A DNA stretch of 64,000 nt, from positions 1-64,000 of the forward strand of contig JAUKUA010000009.1 of assembly GCA_030549175.1 (NCBI GenBank), read 5' to 3'. The notes under the pieces are model-generated. The model had not been told where the DNA came from. It saw nothing but the letters and a program-made list of their open reading frames with translations, and did no database searches. A program made the position numbers and the translations under genes. Each line of letters begins with the position of its first letter. The stretch's first letter is position 1. This document shows, in pieces, positions 11,143 through 23,138 of the stretch. This stretch comes from Lasiosphaeris hirsuta. Its lineage: Eukaryota > Ascomycota > Sordariomycetes > Sordariales > Lasiosphaeriaceae.

Positions 11143-12452
11143 TCATGGGGTGGAAGCTAACTCACACTTCTCGGTACCAATGTCCTCGCGGGCAGTCTGA
11201 CCCTTGGTGCAGGCAACCGCCTTGGTATCAGCTTGTCTCTGGAGCGCCTTGCAGTTGTCGCCGGAGCACTTGGTGTCCATGGCCTTCTGGAGAGCATCGC
11301 CCTTCCCTATAAGGAGGATTTCCCCGTCAGCAACGTGAAAAGACGGCGACATGGGAGCATCACACACACACTTGTCTAGTCGGGGGGGGGGGGAGGGGGG
11401 TAGATAACTTACAGCCAAACAGGTAATCTCCGTGGATGCCGTATCCGGTGTTGTCGCCCGTACTCCAGTGGAATGGCTGGGAGCCATCTGCGGGCCAGTC
11501 GGCCTTGTTGTTGAACTGCCGGGTGTCGAACATGATCTCGTACATGACCTGGGGGATCTTGACGGGGTGGGTCTTGGGGCAGCTGCCACCGCTCTCAAAA
11601 GTGCCGCTCGCCGGGTAAGCAATGTGGCTCTTGTGGTCGGGGCTGTCGGTGTTCTTGCCGTCCCAGCACGAGGGGAACGTGACGGTTACTCGCCAGCCGC
11701 CGCCGCAAGCTGCCTTGGGGAAGTACTTGGTGTCGGAGCCGGTGCATGGAGCGCCGCCGAATGGGCTTTGCTGCATGTTGGCCTCGCAGCGGTAGCAGAG
11801 GCCTGATGGCACCTTGCTCGCCTCCTTGTTGGCCGGATCACCGACGAGCATGCGGAATCCCTTGGTCTTGTTAGTAGCTGATAACTCCACAGCCCCCTCA
11901 GGTCCAGGGCTTTTGACGATGATTTTGACTTTGATTTTGACTTACTGGTGGGAAAGCGGTGACCTTGGCACTGGCCTGATATCCTCGGATACTGTTGCAA
12001 AGGAAAAAAAAGTTGAGAGTTAGATGGTGCTTCTTGAGTAAAGCCTTTTTCTCAACAAGGTGACGGGCGAGCCCGTGGAGTCCCACTTACTAGTAAACAG
12101 TCATTCCACCCTGGACGCCGAGACCCAGGTTGGCAACTTGGGGCACACGCTTGAAGCTTCCATTGCGAGCGCGGAAGTAAACGTTGGCAGTCCAGTAGTT
12201 GGAGAAATCCTCAGAGTACGTGCAGCTGGTGCAGCTTGAGGCCGCCGGGGGATCGAGCTTGCCCGGGGTCATGGACACGTTGAAGGAGTTGCCACCAATG
12301 ACTTGATGTAGATGTGGCGATGGGAGACTGTCGGGGTTGACGAGGGGATCGATGCGGTCGATGGTGAGCTGCGAGCAGCCAAAGCGCATGAGCTCCTGTG
12401 CAGTGGCGTACTGCGCAGCCGCCAGCGCGGCGAAGATGGCTTTCAGCTGCAT
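11143..12452 (-). CDS. Secreted DUF1996 domain protein
   Basis: Predicted 339 residues from four exons: 12091-12452, 11946-11991, 11413-11860, 11143-11306, all with GT-AG borders and continuous frame. A signal peptide (MQLKAIFAALAAAQYATA) leads into MRFGCSQLTIDRIDPLVNP, the typical start of fungal DUF1996 domains. PSPHLHQVIGGNSFN, CTYSEDFSNYWTANVYF, GFRMLVGDP, CGGGWRVTVTFPSCWDGKN, WSTGDNTGYGIHGDYLFGW and a C-terminal Cys-rich part follow, all in family order. Members are extracellular proteins of largely unknown biochemical role, common in wood, plant and insect fungi. Intron 3 contains a run of twelve consecutive C on the coding strand, near its 5' splice site. The gene is intact, unlike its AA9 neighbour. 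Confidence 0.87.
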
Positions 12453-13670
12453 CTTGTGAGGGTCGTCACGGTGATCTTGGCTGTGCTTTCTAGGGGGTTT
12501 CGGAGCCGCAGGAATCGGGAAAACGAGGGCAGTGAGTGTCTGAAAAGCTTAATCCAGGAAAACGGGAAGAAGCGAAAGCCAGCGGACGACAACAACATGG
12601 ACTTGACAGTCCCTCCATCCCATATATGCTTCCTTGCCCCATGCTCACCCGTAGCCAAGCCAGCGTATCCCGACTTTCTGATCCGGGGTAAAAAAAGGGG
12701 CAAAGGCTCTCGACGCCATCTCCCGCGGTGAAATTGCCGAGAGCAAACTGCCGTTGAGTGCGGCATGGCCGGGTAATTGGACAACTATATTCGGGGCGAG
12801 TCTGGGGTACTTTTTATTTGGTGGGGCAAGGAACCGTCATATTACCTGGCCAAACTGATAGGTTCCTTTTTCTCCCCTTCTTGGATAAAGCCGAGTGCGA
12901 AGACACCGTTTTGGTTGATCTAGGGGCGAATCCCAATGCCGACTGGCTCTCTCTTCATTTGACAGACTTTGAAATGCCTTTCACAACATGCCCACGTGCA
13001 TCCGCCACAAATATCACCCACCACATAGACCCCCTATACAAAGGCTTATATGATGTCGTGGTTGTTTGCAACGCAGCCGACATCCGGCATCTAACCGCCG
13101 AACATTTTTTTTCGCCATATGAATGTGTCCCAATATAACTAGAATCATTTGGAACATGAATAGAAGGCACATGTCCCCAACGCTCGCATAATATCAAGTT
13201 TGTCGTTTTACTGGTTCGGCATGCTCCGACCCGCCGGCAATGGATTGATGGACCGCGCCTGGTTTGGGCGCTCTGGAGTTGCATAGGAGCTGAATCTTGG
13301 CAAAATGGTGGAAACAAGCAGACGACGCAGCGTCAGGCTACCGCTCTGCCGCTTACATCACTCGAAGATACGTGGTAGCGCCAGTGAGCAGTGACCCCAG
13401 GTTTTTACATGCACAAGTGTGGCAGTGAACAGTCACTGTTTTGAGTATGCTACGGCACGGAGCGCTATCAATCCGCTCTGTAGATTCATCCAAGTAGGAA
13501 CCACGATGCAAGTAGGAACCACGTGGTACTATTGTTGAGAGCATGCTAGCAACCATCCATCTTGGCCTAGTCGTCACCCAGGACCAAGAATTCCCGCATC
13601 ATCTAGTCTCCTCTTTTTCCGACTTTGGAAACCGGGATCGGGAAAAGTACAATCCATTGTTCCATTCTTG
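12453..13670. other. Intergenic; contains a 15-bp direct repeat
   Basis: Upstream region of the DUF1996 gene. caagtaggaaccacg occurs at 13491-13505 and again at 13509-13523. A 126-codon frame at 12758-13138 has no recognisable feature and I do not call it a gene. Confidence 0.5.
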
Positions 13671-14963
13671 TCACCATGATTGTGGTCTGCAACTTCTGTG
13701 CTCAGCAACTTCTATGCTCACGGTAGACACAGATGATTCAAGGAGGCCAGGCACAGTGGTCTGGTGCCGTTGCCCATCGTGGTAATAGTCAGGGGACTCG
13801 TATCGACGACGCCAACTACGCCCTCGACTGGGTTCAGGGTCCACATCCGAGTCAAGTTCACTCGGTGACTCCCGAGCATGACAAAGTTTGCGCTTTCGCG
13901 GGCTGACGCTTCGACTCGGTGTACGAGACGGCAACACCTGGCTAATTTCAACAGCCGCCGTCCGGTCCAGGCTCCTGGTGTCGACTGTCCCAGTACAAGG
14001 GTCGAAAACACAAACGGTGTATTGAAACATGCCCTTGGTGAATGGATACATCTCGCCGCACAAAATAGCCCACGCAAATCGAGCAAATAGAAACTCGACG
14101 GCGATTCCAGATGTTGGTGCTTGCAGTTGGCGGTTGTGGTTGAGCTGGTGCATCTCATGGCTGCTCTGGGGCTGTAGAAGATGAATAACAAGGACAGGCG
14201 CTCTGGCCGTGCCGTCCGATCCTTCGTGGCTGTCTTTTAGGCACAGTGGCAAAGCGTCGTTCATCAAAAGAGCCAGTGCAGGTCCCTCCGTAAAAGAATC
14301 ATATTTCCATTGTCGTCAACGGGGTTTCTGTGGGTGCCTAGGCGGCAGTAACGCGACATGCGATTCGATTCGAACTAGCTGGCCATAGCGGAAGGCACAA
14401 GGTGACAGCACTCGGTCGCTGAAGTGCATGCTGTAATGCGACAGGACTGGCCGCGGAGCCGAACGGACAGTCTTGGAGTCTAGGCCGAGAAGGCTGGCCG
14501 TGGAGGCTTCCAAGTTGGCAATGGCTGTTCTTTGCCAGATGGTGGGCATGCTGTCATGGGGGAAGCGCCAGTGCTCGAAGCTGGGCACAATCGGGTACAT
14601 ATCTGTGGGGTCGCTGTCGACAAAGAAGTAATAGGTTGGCTGTCGGAGAATGCCATTACCGGGCCTGGTTACCGGTGAGAAGCTACCGGAATCCCCACCT
14701 CGCACACCAAGCCAAGCGCCCTGCTAGCGGTTACAGGCAACAATGCCACACGCAACCAAGGCAATATCATAATCGATGCCGCCACCTAGTTCGTCGTCCA
14801 CGGCACTCAATGATATCAGATTCGGCCCCGTATCCGGATAGGCGGGATAGCGTAAGGAAATGACGCGTTCCTGAGCTGGGAGAGTCGATATTGCAAGGAT
14901 TGGTTGGGGGGGGGGTGAAGTCCGAAATCTACTAAGGGACTGTGGTGGAGAATTTGAAGACAT
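13671..14963 (-). pseudogene. HNH-domain protein, dead (two nonsense codons, several frameshifts)
   Basis: Fungal genomes hold a large family of proteins with an internal HNH nuclease-like domain, usually of unknown role. On the minus strand the pieces run in family order: ISLRYPAYPDTGPNLISL and ALVACGIVACNR, then YPIVPSFEHWRFPHDSMP, then QSCRITACTSATECCHLVPS (the CHLVP His-containing strand of the HNH site), SNRMSRYCRLGT, DDNGNMILLRRDLHWLF and GIAVEFLFARFAWAIL, ending in a basic, Ser-rich tail. TAG replaces Trp at 14724-14726 (CNR-stop-QG) and at 14375-14377 (AS-stop-FESN). The frame shifts before QSCR, in the TTTT run near 14268, and again near 14230. Start chosen at MSSNSPP; it could be further upstream. 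Confidence 0.75.
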
Positions 14964-16309
14964 GAAGTGAGCTGTCGCTGTAGGAAACACACGTCTTGAA
15001 ACTTGGCAACAGGCCGGCAACAGACCGGCAAACGTCGCGCCCGGACGTTTACAATTTGTAGCAAGAGCACGCGACAGAAATCATCAATCAGCAATGTGCG
15101 ATAAGCACAGACCCCATCGCTAGTTCCTCAGGCACCTACTACCCCGCACAGGCAGATGTTCAGGCACATATTCAGGTACATGCTCAGGCATATGAAATGT
15201 TGGCGCAGCAAAAAGGTGTTCTCTGCCGATGGCTGCCACACAGGGATGATAGCAAAGGTAGATAGATACTGAGAATCAATCTCTTTGCTCGCTACCTTAT
15301 TATGCACTGACAAAGTAGCACCCACTATTTATCCCCTACCACTAACGAGATTAATTGCTACCTTGCTCTTCAAACAAGTTCATTCGTCCACAACACAAGA
15401 GTTGGATGAATGGAAAACAGGTAGCTGATTGTGTGTCCGTCCATGCTTGTACTATGTAAATCGCCCATTGCATAAGGTAGTGCATTGCATAAGGCAGTGG
15501 CCATGTGTGGTGATTTCGATTGGCTCAGAGGGTAGATTCCGGTCCCAAGTGCGACCCTCACCCTATATGTTCCTCGCATGATAAGGACCAAGCACATACC
15601 AGTACCATGTATTCCATAGGTTATTTTATCAGATAAGCGTGTGGATCTGCGGCACCTGCGATGCAAAATAAGAAAATTAGATCTGACGTCTGGTCCAATG
15701 GATGATGACAGGGAGCAATGGACCTAGCCTGGCCAATCAGACGAGTCAAGTATTGAGACACGCCGCCCGGACGAATGAAAATTTGATTAAGAAATAGAAA
15801 ATCTACACCACGGTGGGTGGGCACATGGCAGGAAGGATGATGGGAAATAACTTGACTTAGAACTTTTCTAGGTCGAATGAACGTGCGTAGTGTATCCGTC
15901 TAGTGTACCCGTCATGATGTGAAAAGGCGAATATGTGCGTGGTAATATTCGTCGGTGCGCGCCAAGGAAGGTAGACCCACCTGTTCTGTCCAACCGGTTC
16001 GATCCAGTACCGACAGTGCTCACCGACTAGCAGTGTTCAGCCTAGTCTAGCTGCGGAATGACATCATCATCATGTGGTATCTCAGGGGCTTGGGTCTGGA
16101 GCGTTTGGTGCGAGGGCGATCCGGACCAAAACGGCCCGCTAAAATGTGGCGAAAACGGGATCCCGATTGATTGTGTGTCCCCCGCAACCCGCTGCGCGCC
16201 TAGATTACGAGTCCCACGACAGTGAATCTAGCGCATTTGTCGCTGCTACACGTCCCCGTTGCAGCTCTGAGCCTCTGTGCTTGTGATCTGTTTTTTTGTC
16301 CGGGCCATA
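14964..16309. other. Intergenic with short tandem repeats
   Basis: No gene recognised. About 15151-15195 holds nearly four imperfect copies of a 12-bp unit (ggcacatattca-like). 15464-15497 holds two copies of a 17-bp unit (gcattgcataaggyagt-like). The right end is the promoter and leader of the histidine kinase. Confidence 0.5.
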
Positions 16310-19300
16310 ATGTTCGCCGGTAGCACACAGCGTGCTGTCAAGGGGACCGCCGACGAGAAGGGGACCGCCGACGAGCAGGCGGCCGCCGAGGCGTGTGCGG
16401 CAATCGAGGTGGAAAGCTACGAGCGGGCGCGACAACGAGAAATCGCAGCGTGAGCAGCAGGACCCGACCCCGTCCCCGTACTTGATCAACACCCCCCCTT
16501 CCCCGCAGATCGCCTGTTAACACACACATTCGGCCCTGTAGATACCTCTCGGCTGCGTCATTCCCCCTAGACATAGCCTCGGGCCCGGGTACCGACCCCT
16601 TTATCAATGCCGACGACACGCTCAACGCGCTTGTGCAGCTGGGTGCCCTGCGCCTCGACTCCGACCGGTCCTTCCTCTCGCTCATCGACCGCCAGTACCA
16701 GTTCGTCGTGTCGGAGATGACGCGGTCGCACTCGATCCGCGAGATGAAGTGGAAGGGGGACGACCGGGTCTGGCTGGGCGTCGCCAAGCTCGACGCCTGC
16801 TGGGGCGTCTGTCCGACCACCATGAAAGCCTTTGTCGACGAGACGGGCGAATTGATCCGCACCGGGCCCAATGTCATCTGTGACAGGACCAGGTACATTG
16901 TCAACGACTTCCGGACCGACCCCGAGTACAAGGACAGAAGCTATGTCACGGCCTTTCCGTGGTTCACCTCGTATCTCGAAGTTCCGCTGATCTCGCCGCT
17001 GGGCTACCTGCTGGGCAGCTACTGCGTTATCGACAACAAGCTGCACGACTACGACAACGATGAGACGGTGGACACCATGAACGACATTGCGGCAGCCATC
17101 ATGACACACCTCGACAATATGCGCATGCGACAGAACCGCCAACGCTCCGACAAGCTGATTGACGGCCTGAGCGGATTCATCAGGTCCGACCCCTCGGCAC
17201 CGCCCGAGTCACTCGCCACGGCCCAGTATCCAAACACCACAGGTGCGGCCGTCGCGACCCGGCCGAGTGCTCTGAGCGAGAAGAGGTTGAAGCAGGACCA
17301 CGACCACGGCCACGACCACCACCACGACCATGACCATGACCATGACCACAGCCCCAAGGCCACCGAGGTGCAGCCCGCTGGCAGGACTCTCACGTCCCCA
17401 TCATCGATCGAATCCTCGCTTTCGACACCGTCACTCTTTGAGCAGGGCGAATCCATCGAGACACCCGTGACGAGCCTTGCGGACGAGGTCAGCCAAGACC
17501 CTCTGGATCAGCAAGTCGTAGCAGAGAACCTGGACACGGCCCTGGCCGAGCACGTCGAGGCACGCTCCCCGAGCCCGCCCCTATCGGCAAGCTCGTCAGT
17601 GCCCGAGTCCCATGCCAATGGCTTCATCAGCTCGGCCAACATCAAATCGGCCTTCTTCCGAGCCGCGGCCACAATCCGACAGGCCATGGACATGGATGGT
17701 CTCATGTTCCTCGACGCCGTCCCCAGCACGTACTTCGACCACTCGGAACCGCTCGCGCTTGATGCCACCGGCCGGAATGCGCACTACGACGAAGCCGCCG
17801 GGCCCTTCTGCGCTGCCATCGTCCAGTCGGCCGCAGACCACATCGAGAAGCCGGCCACGCAGTCTCCCCAAACCCGCCTGCCCGAGGCTGCCCTGCAGCG
17901 CTTCATCCGCAGGTACCCGCGGGGCCATGTCTTCTCGGCGGACGAGTTTGGTCCCATCGAGGAGATCTACGGGCCCGGCAAGCCGTTTCCGGGCGTCAGT
18001 CACACCGACCGCGACAACATCCGGTTCCGCAACGACGTGGCCACCCTGTTCCACGTCATCCCCGACGCCAAGTACATCATCTTTCTTCCGCTGTGGCACT
18101 TTCAGCGCGAGTGCTGGTACGCGGCCACGCTCGGATGGGTCACAGACCTGACCCGCGCCATCGACGTCGCCGACATCAGTCTGGTTTCCGCTTTTGGTAA
18201 CTCGGTCATGGCCGAGGTCTCTCGCATGGAGGCGCTAGACGCCAGCCGCGCCAAGTCGAGCTTTGTGTCGTCCATCAGCCACGAGCTGCGGAGCCCGCTG
18301 CACGGCATCCTGGCCAGCAGCGAGCTCATCCGCGAGGGTATTTCGGATCCGTCGCTGCTATCCACGCTCGATATGCTCGACTCGTGCGGCAAGACGCTGC
18401 TCGACACGTTCAACAACCTGCTTGACCACGCCATCGCCATCAAGGACAGGAAGGGCACGAGAACGCCCATCAGCAAGCTGCAAGTCGTCGACTTGGCCGA
18501 GCTCGTCGAGGACGTTGTCGAAGCCGTCCACTTCAGCCACCTGTCAGAAAACGCCTTCCAGTCGTCGTTGCACCCAAAGGGTGCCTACTCCAAGACCAAG
18601 ATGCACAAGCCCGCGGCCGGGAAGGAGGGTGGCCCGCCGCTCGTGACGCTAAAGATCGCCAAGAGGGCGACCTGGAAGCTGCCGGCGGACATCGGCGCCT
18701 GGAAGCGCATCGTCATGAACATCTTTAGCAACGCTCTCAAGTACACGACGTCTGGCCGCATCGAGGTCGGACTCAGGGTCACGCCTAAGCTCGATAGGGC
18801 AGGCAACATGTGCAGCCACATCAGCTTTACTGTCGACGACACGGGCCGCGGCATGAGTTCCGACTACCTCAAGTACCGCCTCTTCACGCCCTTCTCGCAG
18901 GAAGACACGTATTCGATGGGCATCGGCCTGGGCCTCAGCATCGTGCAGCAGCTGTCCACCGGGCTCGGTGGCGCCATCGAAGTCAAGAGCTCGGTCGGGG
19001 TGGGGACGCTGGTCGAAGTCAGCATCCCCGTCCAGCTCAACTCGGCGGCCACGACGCCCGAGTCGATGCTGCCGGCGGAATGGCACCACCGCCTGAGGGG
19101 CAGGACGGCGTGCCTTATCACGCCCGAGGCGTACGCCGCCCTGGTCAAGACACAGCTCACCATCACCAACGAGATGCAGGCTCGGGCCGCCATTGTCGAG
19201 AAGACGCTGCGGGCGAACGCCGGCGAAGTGCTCGACATGAACGTGACCATCGCCACCGCCGACTGCCCGGTCCCGAGCGCCGACCTCTACCTCCTCGACA

Positions 19301-20223
19301 GCCACGTCTTTGCCGAGATATCAAAGGTTGACGGTCCTAGCACCCTCCACTCAGCCCTGTCGCCCCTGCCTCTGGTCCTCATCTGCTCCGATGCCGCTCC
19401 CCCCTCTGTCCTCAAGCTCGAGACGGTGGCAGAGAACGCGATTCGACTGCACCACCCCATCGGCCCCAAGAAGATCGCCGCCGTCTTTGACTCGGCCCTC
19501 AACGCACGTATACGGCACCAATCAGACGGAACCTCGGCTTCTCCCTCCCCCATCATTCTCCCCACGCCGGTTTTGGATGCAATTTCGGCACACGATATTC
19601 CGCTGCCCATTTCCCCCTCACCTCCGCCCCCAAGAAAAGAGCCACCTGCAAAAACAGATGCTCAGAGTCTCGAGGGTCGTGGTATAAATATGCCGGTTGC
19701 GATGCCAGTGCCAGCCGCTCAGCCCACGCCGAATCCTGACGGGCCTGCCACAAGCACCCACCCACCGAGCCCTACGACACCAAGGACTCCAACATGGGCG
19801 ACCCGCCCTCTCAATCTTCTCCTTGTCGACGACAACCCCATCAACATCAAGCTTCTGGCTACCGTCGTGCGGAAGCTCGGCCACACATATGCCACGGCAT
19901 GCAACGGACTGGAAGCCGTCCAGACATTCAAGGCGTCATTGGAGCAAAGCTCCCCGTTTGACACGGTCTTTATGGACATCTCCATGCCCGTCATGGACGG
20001 GTTCGAGGCGACCCGCGAGATACGCCGGCTGGAGATTGAGGCCGGGGTGATGCGGCGGTGCAAGATAGCGGCTCTCACGGGGCTCAGCAGTGAAGAGAGC
20101 CGAAAAGAGGCCCTCGCGAGCGGAAGTGATCTATTCCTGACGAAGCCCGTGAAGCTGAATACGGTCAAGAGAATGCTCAGCGAGGAGCTGGACCGGAACA
20201 CACAGAACACACGGAAACCATGA
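16310..20223 (+). CDS. Hybrid histidine kinase (GAF-HisKA-HATPase-receiver)
   Basis: Predicted 1273 residues, exon 1 16310-16449 and exon 2 16542-20223. A shorter start inside exon 2 (16633) would lose SYERARQREIAAYL, which matches the usual beginning of this fungal class, so the spliced start is preferred. Order: GAF-like domain (about residues 80-230), low-complexity linker with a His/Asp run near residues 297-320, a second conserved block (about 410-600), HisKA with VSSISHELRSPLHG (phospho-His about 627), HATPase_c with NIFSNALKYT, DDTGRGM and GIGLGLSIVQQL, a Pro-rich linker, and a receiver with LLVDDNPIN and FMDISMPVMDG (phospho-Asp about 1192) and KPV. All catalytic residues are present. 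No membrane segment, so probably a soluble sensor that passes phosphate through the HOG-type phosphorelay. Exon 1 holds an in-frame duplication of KGTADE. Signal unknown. Confidence 0.92.
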
Positions 20224-20615
20224 GCTACCAGGAGGGCTGTGGAAACCACAAAAAAAAAAAAAGATAACCACACAAGCGCGAGCACAAGCATGGGGTTTGG
20301 AGTTTAGCGTTTTGTTTTGAGGCCATTACAGATACCCCCATGTGCATTTAGTAACAGCATTCAGGATACGGGTTTTCGAAACATGTCCCAGTAGAGAGAG
20401 AGAGCCCGGTTGGGGCGTCGTCTGGCTTTACGTAGACTTTATGATTTCCTGCAGACAACACTTGACTGGAGTTCGATACCGAGGGAGACGAGCAATATGG
20501 TGATTACAACCATATAGGGACGCCTTTGCTGCAATGCTATCTATCCATGGGGGAAAACCATCGCCACTTTCACTTCACAACCCACACTTGGTCAACACAT
20601 GCACACAGTTTTGCA
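20224..20615. other. Intergenic between convergent genes
   Basis: Contains an A12 run at about 20250 and a short GA repeat near 20395. No gene. Confidence 0.5.
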
Positions 20616-21860
20616 CTAAACCGCCTTGCGCTCCGTGACCAGCAGCCACAAGTCGCTGGTCCCAAAGATACCCATGTAGTTGCGGTCCTTCCACGACGAT
20701 TCGGGTTTGGCCAGAGCCCAGTCAAAGTGGCGCAGGAGCTTCGCTTGTGTCAGTCTTGCCTGTCCAGCAGGTATTGGAACAAAAGACGGGATAGAAACGA
20801 AACTCGAAGAGCTTCGCCAATCTCCATCAGTCCAATCGGTTTGCCGAGGCATTGATACTTGCCGTAGCCAAAGATCAGCTCGTGTGGCTGGTTCATCTCG
20901 GCCATCTTCTGTTCATCCCTCTCCAGCAGCCACCGCTCTGGCCGGAATTCGTCGGCATCGGCACCAAACAAGTCTTTGTGGAGGTGCAGAGGCCAAGCCC
21001 CGTAGTTGATGTTGGTTCCCCCTGGGAGGAAGTAGGTCTGGCCCTCTACCACCACTGTGTCGCCCTCGTCGGGCACCCGCTTGGGCATCGAGTCCGTGAC
21101 GGGCGGGTGCAGTCGCTCCCTTCCGATGGCCCCAGCAGCCTGGAGACGAGGGGGATCTGGAGGAACCATGTCAAGCCCAGAGCCATGCCGATGGTTGCCA
21201 CCATGGTGCCACCATGGTGCCCGTCTCTCCGTCCCTAGCATAATCGTTCACGTCACGGTCCGCTTGCAGATCTCCAAAGGCCTCGCCAAAGCCAATGTCG
21301 CCAATCACATCGAGCAAAGTCCATGAGGTTTGAGCGAGCCTCTGTCGAAAGGTACTTTGACCTGATGAGCTGCACCAGCTCCTTGACATGCGTATCCATG
21401 GAGCTCTTGAGCTCCAGATTTTCTTTGCCAGAGTACTATAGCGCATGACGCTATTAGCGGGTACACGTATGGTGCAGGTTGGTTTGGTGCAGGGCATTCC
21501 TACACCGGGCTCCATCTGCTGGCGGCATTTCTTGTGCTGTTCTTCATCGAGTTGACTGAAAATGTGGTCTTCTCCTAGCTTGTAGCGCGTCGCGCAATCG
21601 TACCATTCCGTTCCGTATGTACGGCGACCGAACGGCACTCATATGCCCAAGAAGGTCTGGCGGCGATGTAATAAGGTCGTTGGGGCCAACTCGAGCAACG
21701 GGGCCTAAGCACGGCAACGTCAGTACCCGGCGCGATTTAATTTCACCGTGATCCGTGGTAACTTACCATACTTTTGGCAGACGTCATGATACTACAGGTG
21801 CGAGTTCTAGGCAAGGACCACGAGTGGGAAAGCTCGGTAAATCCAACGCCAAAGGGACTT
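20616..21860 (-). pseudogene. Cytochrome P450 (pisatin demethylase-like), dead by deletion and duplication
   Basis: Remnants in P450 order on the minus strand: YHDVCQKYG, PVARVGPNDLITS after an intron, RYKLGEDHIFSQLDEEQHKK, LDVIGDIGFGEAFGDLQADR, then GLTWFLQIPLVSRLLGPS joined directly to LHPPVTDSMPKRVPDEGDTV, DEFRPERWLL, and the heme loop FGYGKYQCLGKPIG with its Cys ligand, ending LWLLVTERKAV. The join after LLGPS removes about 160 residues, including the oxygen-binding I helix and the ExxR motif. An 11-bp tandem duplication (21197-21207 and 21208-21218) breaks the frame at GTMVAT. Further shifts occur near 20840 and 21610, and TAG codons sit near the N-terminus. The ancestor resembled fungal P450s acting on phenolic or phytoalexin-like substrates; that is inference from overall likeness. 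Confidence 0.75.
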
Positions 21861-23138
21861 TTGAAGGCGCTGAGGCGACGATGAGTCTGGATCGATCTTT
21901 TCCCCGTCACATATAGCGCGAGCGAACCGAGGGCAAAGAGCCACTAGAATTCCTGGATCTGTGAAACGAGGCTCATGACTGTGGTATTCACCTGGGTACT
22001 CCTGTTTATCTAACAAAGTAGTGTTTTGGTGAATTGGCTGGGGTGCAAGACCAGTCGCGAAGGCTCACTCCTCCCACTTTACCAGTCTACCTGCGGGGGG
22101 GCTGGGAGAGATAAATGTCTCTGAACCTCTCTGGGATAATCCGAGGTAATAATGGCGTTCCGTCCTCTTCTGGGATGTACTCGTTATCACCGCGGCCCAT
22201 GCCCTTCCACTCGCCCAGCCTTGGCTTCATTGCTCCTCCATATGATAGACTCTAGTCGCCATTGGGACACTCGCAGAGAAGCAAGTTCTATGCAGACGCG
22301 CAAATGGGGGATCCCGGTCACGATGCATGCGGACGCGGTTGCTACATGACGCCATATAGCGATATACACGCTGGCATCTTTGCCGATTAGGGATCCTGGA
22401 CGCGGGAAGGTGTGAGATAGGGGTCCTCCCGCGGGTTGCCGGCATGCATGGTTGCACTTCCCGCAAGCCACAATAGCTGCACAATGACAAAGTGGAAGTT
22501 CACAGATACGTAGCCGGCACTGGGGAGCCGAGGTCAATTTGTACTGCAACACTGGAGACGGCGAGCTAAACCTCTGCAAGATCCGCATACAGCAGGAAAT
22601 ATACCAAGATGCTAGTACCTACTAAACATTGAACCACCCGAACTAACAGGGGCGTGAGTAAAGTATATGTTCTTGGTGTGCCCAGTCTTCTAATCAAAAA
22701 GGGGCATTTACTTCTCGCATTACCCCTCCGCGCCCAAAGACGTGGAGCGAGCAGAGGGGATGCAGAACACGAATGTGCCAGTTCTTGTCACCGATACTAT
22801 GAGGCCCAAGAAAAAGCCACATGGGTGAGTTGTGGCACCCCCTTGTGGAAATTGAGTGCCGTGCATTGCAACCCAAAATGATTCCCGGCGAGAAAGCCAC
22901 TTTCCTGCAAGGACAAGGAACGGTGACAAGGAACGGTGACAAGGGAACGGTTTCTAATGTTCGTAATATCTTCTATTCCTTTTCACAGCTCCCAAACCAT
23001 AGCCACTGACACAAATGTCAGGACGAGAAAGTCAATACAAACACGCTATGTAAGCCATGCATTGACGACGCATGATATCCATAAAATATGTACACGGAGG
23101 AGATGGAAAATATCCATGGGTTCAACTGCATATGCGCT
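21861..23138. other. Intergenic; three copies of a 13-bp unit
   Basis: No gene recognised. gacaaggaacggt occurs in tandem at 22912-22924 and 22925-22937, and with one extra g at 22938-22951. Otherwise featureless. Confidence 0.5.

Noticed and set aside
12758..13138. 126-codon frame upstream of the DUF1996 gene
   Set aside because: Lies in its promoter region and shows no motif or codon pattern of a gene.
15994..16005. ggttcgatcc, a tRNA T-loop-like string
   Set aside because: No matching stem around it and no acceptor, D or anticodon arms at the right spacing.
17049..20291. Many long minus-strand frames across the histidine kinase
   Set aside because: They are antisense shadows of a GC-rich coding exon with no motifs of their own.
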